The notes beneath the pieces were generated by a model. It was not told the origin of the DNA, did not search any database, and saw only the letters and a list, made by a program, of their open reading frames with translations. A stretch of 64,000 bases of DNA from Burkholderia aenigmatica (lineage in GTDB: Bacteria > Pseudomonadota > Gammaproteobacteria > Burkholderiales > Burkholderiaceae): NCBI RefSeq assembly GCF_902499175.1, contig NZ_CABVQC010000051.1:1-64000 (forward strand), written 5' to 3'. A program made the translations under genes and the position numbers. How positions within the stretch are numbered: position 1 is the first letter of the stretch; each line of letters starts with the position of its first letter. Shown here piece after piece: positions 60,396-64,000 of this stretch.

Positions 60396-61103
60396 TCATG
60401 CGCGCCGCATCGCGATCCACGCGCCCCAGAACAGGCTCGCAAAAAAGCGCAGCGGCGCATCGAAGCCCGCATCGCGCAGTAGCCCGAACACGGCTTCCTC
60501 GGACACAGGCGGATCGGCGCCCTGCAGGATCTTCGCGAGTTGCGCGCGCACGGCGTCGGGCGTCGCGCCCTTCATGCGCCAGCGCTGCTGCCACGCGTCG
60601 AGCAGGCGAGGGTGGTCCGCGTAGCGGCGATGATTGCCGGCCAGCACGAGCGGCGCGCCGGGTTTCAGGCGCCGCGCGATTGCTTGCAGCAGCGCCGCCT
60701 TCGCTTCGTCGCCCGGGACGTGATGCAGCACGCCGATCAGCGTCGCGCCGTCGAACGCGGGCGTGTCGGCCAACGCATCGACACGGTCCTCGACGAACGC
60801 CGTGCGCGCACCGAAGCCCGCGGCGTCGACGTTCGAGCGCGCGAGCGCGAGCATTGGCGCGGAAGGGTCGACGGCCGTGAACCGCCAGCCTGGCTCGAGC
60901 ACGGCCGCCACGCAGATTTCCTGCCCCGTGCCGCCCGCACCCGCGACGAGGATCCGCGCATCGCGGGCATCGATCGCAGACGCGAGCATGCACGCGGTGA
61001 GTTCGTGGCAGGCATCGTAGCCGGCGAGCGCGATGCGGGATTGCTCGGCGTATTCGTGTGCGCGTGCCGGATCGAATTTGGCGGCGCTGGCGGGAAGCGA
61101 CAT
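60396..61103 (-). CDS. Class I SAM-dependent methyltransferase
   Basis: 235 residues. SAM motif I is ILVAGAGGTGQEI, motif post-I is FTAVDPSAPML and motif IV/V region is FDGATLIGVLHHVP, as in UbiE/COQ5-like methyltransferases. No substrate-specific motif is visible. ATG 61103 fits the start of the domain. It is 125 nt upstream of the GST on the same strand. The C-terminal ~70 residues are helical and variable. Confidence 0.85.
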   Translation of the reverse strand: MSLPASAAKFDPARAHEYAEQSRIALAGYDACHELTACMLASAIDARDARILVAGAGGTGQEICVAAVLEPGWRFTAVDPSAPMLALARSNVDAAGFGARTAFVEDRVDALADTPAFDGATLIGVLHHVPGDEAKAALLQAIARRLKPGAPLVLAGNHRRYADHPRLLDAWQQRWRMKGATPDAVRAQLAKILQGADPPVSEEAVFGLLRDAGFDAPLRFFASLFWGAWIAMRRA

Positions 61104-61411
61104 GACGGGTTCCTCGGGTCGGGCGCGGACGACGTGTCCGCGAGCATGGCGCAGAGCGTAAGCGTGCGCAGCCGGTGCAACAAGGCGAGCCATCATTCCG
61201 GTATGCCGGCTACCTGACTCGCCGGCACCTGCCGGAATACGGGTTTTCCCCGGGGTCGATTCGTATTTAAAAATGTTCGGGAACGATGCATCGCGGTGGC
61301 GAATCCGGCGCATACTCGTTTCTCTCCCCCCGCCTGGCCGTCGCATGCCGGGCCCCGATGTGCCGCGCCGCTGGCGCGGCCATGCCGCTCGGTACGCACG
61401 AGGAGCGCATG

Positions 61412-63064
61412 ATGTCCGATTGTCCGCACGATCCGTATGCGCAGCACCACATTCACTGCTTGCCGTTCGGCGCACAGCCCTGTGGCGCGCTCAGCGCGAC
61501 GCCGCGCACGCATTTTCGCGTGTGGGCGCCGGGCAGCGCGCAGATCCAGCTCGAACTCGATACCGGCTTCGGCCCGTTGCTCGTCCCGATGACGGCCGCC
61601 GGCACGAACTGGTTCGAAGTCTTTGCCGATTGTGGTGCGGGTGCGCTTTACCGCTATCGCCTCGACGATACGGTATCGATTCCCGATCCCGCGTCGCGCT
61701 CGCAACCGGAAGGGCTCAACGGCCCGAGCGAGGTCGTCGATCCGCGCGCGTTCACGTGGCGCAACACGTTCTGGCACGGACGCGCGTGGGAAGACATCGC
61801 GCTCTATGCGATTCGTCCGCACGCGGTGGGTGGCTTCGACGGCGTGCGCCGGCGCCTGCCGCAACTCGCGCGCCTCGGCGTGACTGCGCTGGAACTGCTG
61901 GCGTCGCCGCACGACAGCCTGCCGTTCGCGCCGCTCGCGGCCGAAGGCGGCCCCGATGCGCTGAAGGCGCTGATCGACGGTGCGCATGGCTACGGTCTCG
62001 CGGTGCTGCTGGAGCTCGACTACGCGCGCTTCGGCAGCGGCACCGACGCGCTGCGCCACTACGCGGCGCCGTTCTTCCATACGCGCGACGATCCGCTGCA
62101 GGCGCCGCCGCTCGCGCTCGATCATCCGGAAGTCTGCGATTTCTTCTGCGACAACGCGCTGTACTGGATCGACGAGTACCGTTGCGACGGGCTGCGCCTG
62201 CGCGAAGCCGACCGGATCGGCGCGTCGTGGCTGCGCGAGATCGCGGATCGCGTGCGCGCGGCCGTGCCGGCCGACCGGCTGATCCATCTCGTACTCGGCA
62301 GCGAGCGGCATCCGGCGCATCTTGCCGATACCCATTTCGATGCGCAGTGGAACGGGTGCGGCGAACGCGCGTTGCACCGGCTGACGGGGCGCGACACGTC
62401 GGCCCACGAAGGCATTTCCACGCACCAGTCGATCCACACGCTCGCCCGCGCGCTGACCGCGGCCGGGGCTGCGTTCCAGCCGGCCGCATCGGGAGAAGGC
62501 ATGGCTGCCGACAGCGGGCTGTCGTTGACGTCGCTGGTGCTGTCCGATGGCGCGTGGCGCGACAGCGGGCAGGGCGACCACGGGCAGGAGGCCGGTCTGG
62601 CCGCGCTTGCGCTGTCGCTGCTCACGCCGCAGATTCCGTTGATCTTCGACGAAACCGCACGCGATATCGATCGCGCGCATTTCGTGCAGTCGGCGCTGGC
62701 CGTGCGCGCGAAGCTGATCGCGCCGCGGCTGTCCGATTGCCGGCCGCAGGAGGCGCGTGCGCTGAAGTCGGACGGCGACGGCGATGCCGACGCACTGCTT
62801 GCATCATGGCGGCTCGCCGACGACGAGACGCTGACGATCGCGTTGAACCTGTCGCCCGAGGCGCTGCCGTTCGACGCACCGAAAGGGCGGGTCGTGTTCG
62901 AGACGCCGGCCCGTGCGCGCGACCGGGTCGACGAACGGGTATTGCCGCCGTATTCGCTCGTCGCGTGGCTGACGGGCGACGTCAACCGGTATGCGCTCAC
63001 GCACGATGCGCGCCGCATCGATGACGGTGCGTGGCGAGAAATGCGTCCGAACCTGAACGCATGA
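61412..63064 (+). CDS. TreZ-like GH13 protein with degenerate catalytic motifs
   Basis: 550 residues. The domain order of malto-oligosyltrehalose trehalohydrolase is present: an N-terminal CBM48-like module (THFRVWAPGSAQIQLEL), a GH13 barrel and a C-terminal beta domain. But the catalytic sites are altered. The nucleophile position in D259-GLRLREAD is Arg264 instead of Asp, region I (normally DVVYNH) reads LELDYAR, and no NHDQ motif is present. It is probably inactive as a hydrolase or has a changed role. ATG 61412 is 6 nt after AGGAG; the ATG just before is closer. No treY or glgX lies nearby. Confidence 0.75.
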   Translation: MSDCPHDPYAQHHIHCLPFGAQPCGALSATPRTHFRVWAPGSAQIQLELDTGFGPLLVPMTAAGTNWFEVFADCGAGALYRYRLDDTVSIPDPASRSQPEGLNGPSEVVDPRAFTWRNTFWHGRAWEDIALYAIRPHAVGGFDGVRRRLPQLARLGVTALELLASPHDSLPFAPLAAEGGPDALKALIDGAHGYGLAVLLELDYARFGSGTDALRHYAAPFFHTRDDPLQAPPLALDHPEVCDFFCDNALYWIDEYRCDGLRLREADRIGASWLREIADRVRAAVPADRLIHLVLGSERHPAHLADTHFDAQWNGCGERALHRLTGRDTSAHEGISTHQSIHTLARALTAAGAAFQPAASGEGMAADSGLSLTSLVLSDGAWRDSGQGDHGQEAGLAALALSLLTPQIPLIFDETARDIDRAHFVQSALAVRAKLIAPRLSDCRPQEARALKSDGDGDADALLASWRLADDETLTIALNLSPEALPFDAPKGRVVFETPARARDRVDERVLPPYSLVAWLTGDVNRYALTHDARRIDDGAWREMRPNLNA

Positions 63065-63091
63065 CGATGTGAGCGGGCAAGAGTCCGAGAG

Positions 63092-63113
63092 GCCGGGCGC
63101 ATCTGCGCCCGGC
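63092..63113. terminator. Hairpin between convergent genes
   Basis: The 10-bp arms GCCGGGCGCA/TGCGCCCGGC with a 2-nt centre lie 28 nt after the TreZ-like gene stop, before the end of the ThiE-like gene. No T-tract on either side. Confidence 0.5.
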
Positions 63114-63138
63114 TGCACCGCCGCAGGAAATCCCCGAA

Positions 63139-63753
63139 CTACCAGAACCCGCGAATGCCTGCGACGCCGTATGCGCCGTGGCGGCGCGCATCGTCGAGGT
63201 GCGTGCGCGTCATGCCGCCGAGTGCGAAGACGGGCATCGCGGCTTCAGCAGCCAGCGCTTCGAACTGCGCCCAGCCGAGCGTCGGCGCACCGGGGTGGCT
63301 GAGCGTCGGCAACACGGGCGACAGCGTGACGAAATCCGCGCCGGCGCGCGCGGCCAGCAGCAGGTCGTCGTGCGTGTGACAGGCGGCGGACATCCATCTT
63401 CCGGCCGGCAAAGGCCGCTGCGCGGCAGCGCGCAACGCGGTGCCGTCGAGATGCCAGCCGGCGTTGTCGAGCCGCATTACGCCGGCCGCATCGATCGGAC
63501 CGTTCAGCATCAGGTGCGCGCCGGCTGCGTTGCAGCGCGCGAGCGCTTCGGCGGCGAGTGACGCGAACGCGGTTGCGTCGAGCGATTTCACGCGCAGTTG
63601 CACGAGTGTCTCGCCGCGCGCGAGCACGGCCGACAATCGATCGAGGAACGCCGCGCAATCGGCTGCCGACGCTGATGCCGGCTCCGGCGTGATTACGCAG
63701 CAGCGCGGCAGCGTGGCGTTCATCGCGTGCGGCGACGCGCGGCCGTCATTCAT
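63139..63753 (-). CDS. Thiamine-phosphate synthase-like (ThiE/TenI) protein
   Basis: 204 residues with a TIM-barrel pattern: CCVITPEP, LVQLRVKSLD, HLMLNGPIDAAGVMRLDNAGWHLDG, SAACHTHDDLLLAARAGADFVTLSPVLPT in order and a late FALGGMT for phosphate binding. Several ThiE catalytic residues are replaced (NGPID for NDxxx, CHTHDD for the usual S-H-x-x-E). It matches the Nudix-associated TenI/ThiE-like branch of beta-proteobacteria, where the domain is often fused to or beside MutT, rather than true ThiE. Its ATG overlaps the upstream CorC-type gene by 8 nt. Confidence 0.8.
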   Translation of the reverse strand: MNDGRASPHAMNATLPRCCVITPEPASASAADCAAFLDRLSAVLARGETLVQLRVKSLDATAFASLAAEALARCNAAGAHLMLNGPIDAAGVMRLDNAGWHLDGTALRAAAQRPLPAGRWMSAACHTHDDLLLAARAGADFVTLSPVLPTLSHPGAPTLGWAQFEALAAEAAMPVFALGGMTRTHLDDARRHGAYGVAGIRGFW

Positions 63754-64000
63754 CGGCCTCTTTCGCGATCTTCGGGTAGACGCGCACGAGCACGATGCGC
63801 GGCCCGTTCATCTTCTTCACGACGACGTCGAAGCGGTCGAACGACACGCGCTGCCCTTCGGTCGGCAGGTCGCTGAGCGCCTGGATCACGAGGCCGCCGA
63901 CGGATTCCGCGCGGCCTTCGTCGATGTCGATGCCGAGCGCCTGCTCGAGCGACACGACGGGCAGGCTGCCCTTGCCCATCAGCGTGCCGTCGTCGAGGCG
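63746..64000 (-). CDS. CorC/HlyC-family (UPF0053) protein, C-terminal part
   Basis: 85 codons to the window edge, the 5' part outside. The sequence MGKGSLPVVSLEQALGIDIDE, GLVIQALSDLPTEGQRV and DVVVKKMNGPRIVLVRVYPK in order is the transporter-associated CorC_HlyC domain that ends CBS-containing membrane or cytoplasmic proteins involved in magnesium/cobalt efflux. Whether the rest has membrane segments cannot be told. Its end overlaps the start of the ThiE-like gene. Confidence 0.82.
   Translation of the reverse strand, partial: RLDDGTLMGKGSLPVVSLEQALGIDIDEGRAESVGGLVIQALSDLPTEGQRVSFDRFDVVVKKMNGPRIVLVRVYPKIAKEADE

Overview
This window is high-GC, densely coded, SD-led DNA. Gene content and order point to a member of the Burkholderia cepacia complex, most likely its second chromosome. 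The strongest marker is the complete cepacian exopolysaccharide locus bce-I (bceA on the minus strand, diverging from bceB to bceK), bounded by ordinary chromosomal genes. No tRNA, rRNA, integrase, complete insertion sequence or CRISPR array was seen.

Left part (1-12.4 kb): the end of a Wsp surface-sensing chemosensory operon (wspC tail, wspD, wspE, wspF) with no GGDEF gene wspR after wspF; a fluoride riboswitch in front of a CLC-F type fluoride exporter; a P-loop kinase-like gene; a second-type riboflavin synthase; an MsbA-like ABC exporter with a possible 16-residue leader peptide; a DyP peroxidase; an OsmC-like peroxidase and a LysR regulator.

Middle left (12.4-29 kb): an AraC regulator overlapping mntH; a PAP2 membrane phosphatase; an SDR/MDR oxidoreductase pair; a small secreted protein whose start lies just after an intrinsic terminator; an AI-2E family permease; a YSC84 lipoprotein with a DUF883 protein; a secreted nuclease-like protein; an ECF42-type sigma factor operon with two DGPF (YciI-like) genes, a VOC gene and two matching promoter sequences; and the rubrerythrin, Fe-S oxidoreductase and DUF3501 trio.

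Exopolysaccharide region (29-45.6 kb): an AT-rich regulatory stretch, a protein that fuses an IS402/IS5-type transposase N-terminal domain to an unrelated C-terminal domain, and then bceA/bceB-K. These cover GDP-mannose and UDP-glucuronate supply, priming transferase, tyrosine phosphatase, outer-membrane export protein, BY-kinase, polymerase and four glycosyltransferases. A repeat carrying a small ORF sits between bceG and bceH.

Right part (45.6-64 kb): an MFS exporter with a divergent HxlR regulator; an LRR-like hypothetical; a DHA2 exporter with an AraC regulator; an FKBP isomerase; a Metal_hydrol family protein; a VpsR/BerB-like sigma54 enhancer-binding protein followed by 1 kb with a good sigma54 promoter and no clear gene; a lone amino-acid-binding protein; an Xre/RES toxin-antitoxin pair; a metallophosphatase; a DUF1345 protein; a GST; a methyltransferase; a TreZ-like protein with a degenerate active site; a ThiE-like protein; and the end of a CorC-type protein.

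A theme joins several regions. Wsp signalling (normally feeding cyclic di-GMP), a VpsR-type regulator (a family known to link cyclic di-GMP to exopolysaccharide) and the cepacian genes lie within about 55 kb. A direct regulatory link is inference. Strong hairpins without T-tracts mark most convergent gene junctions.
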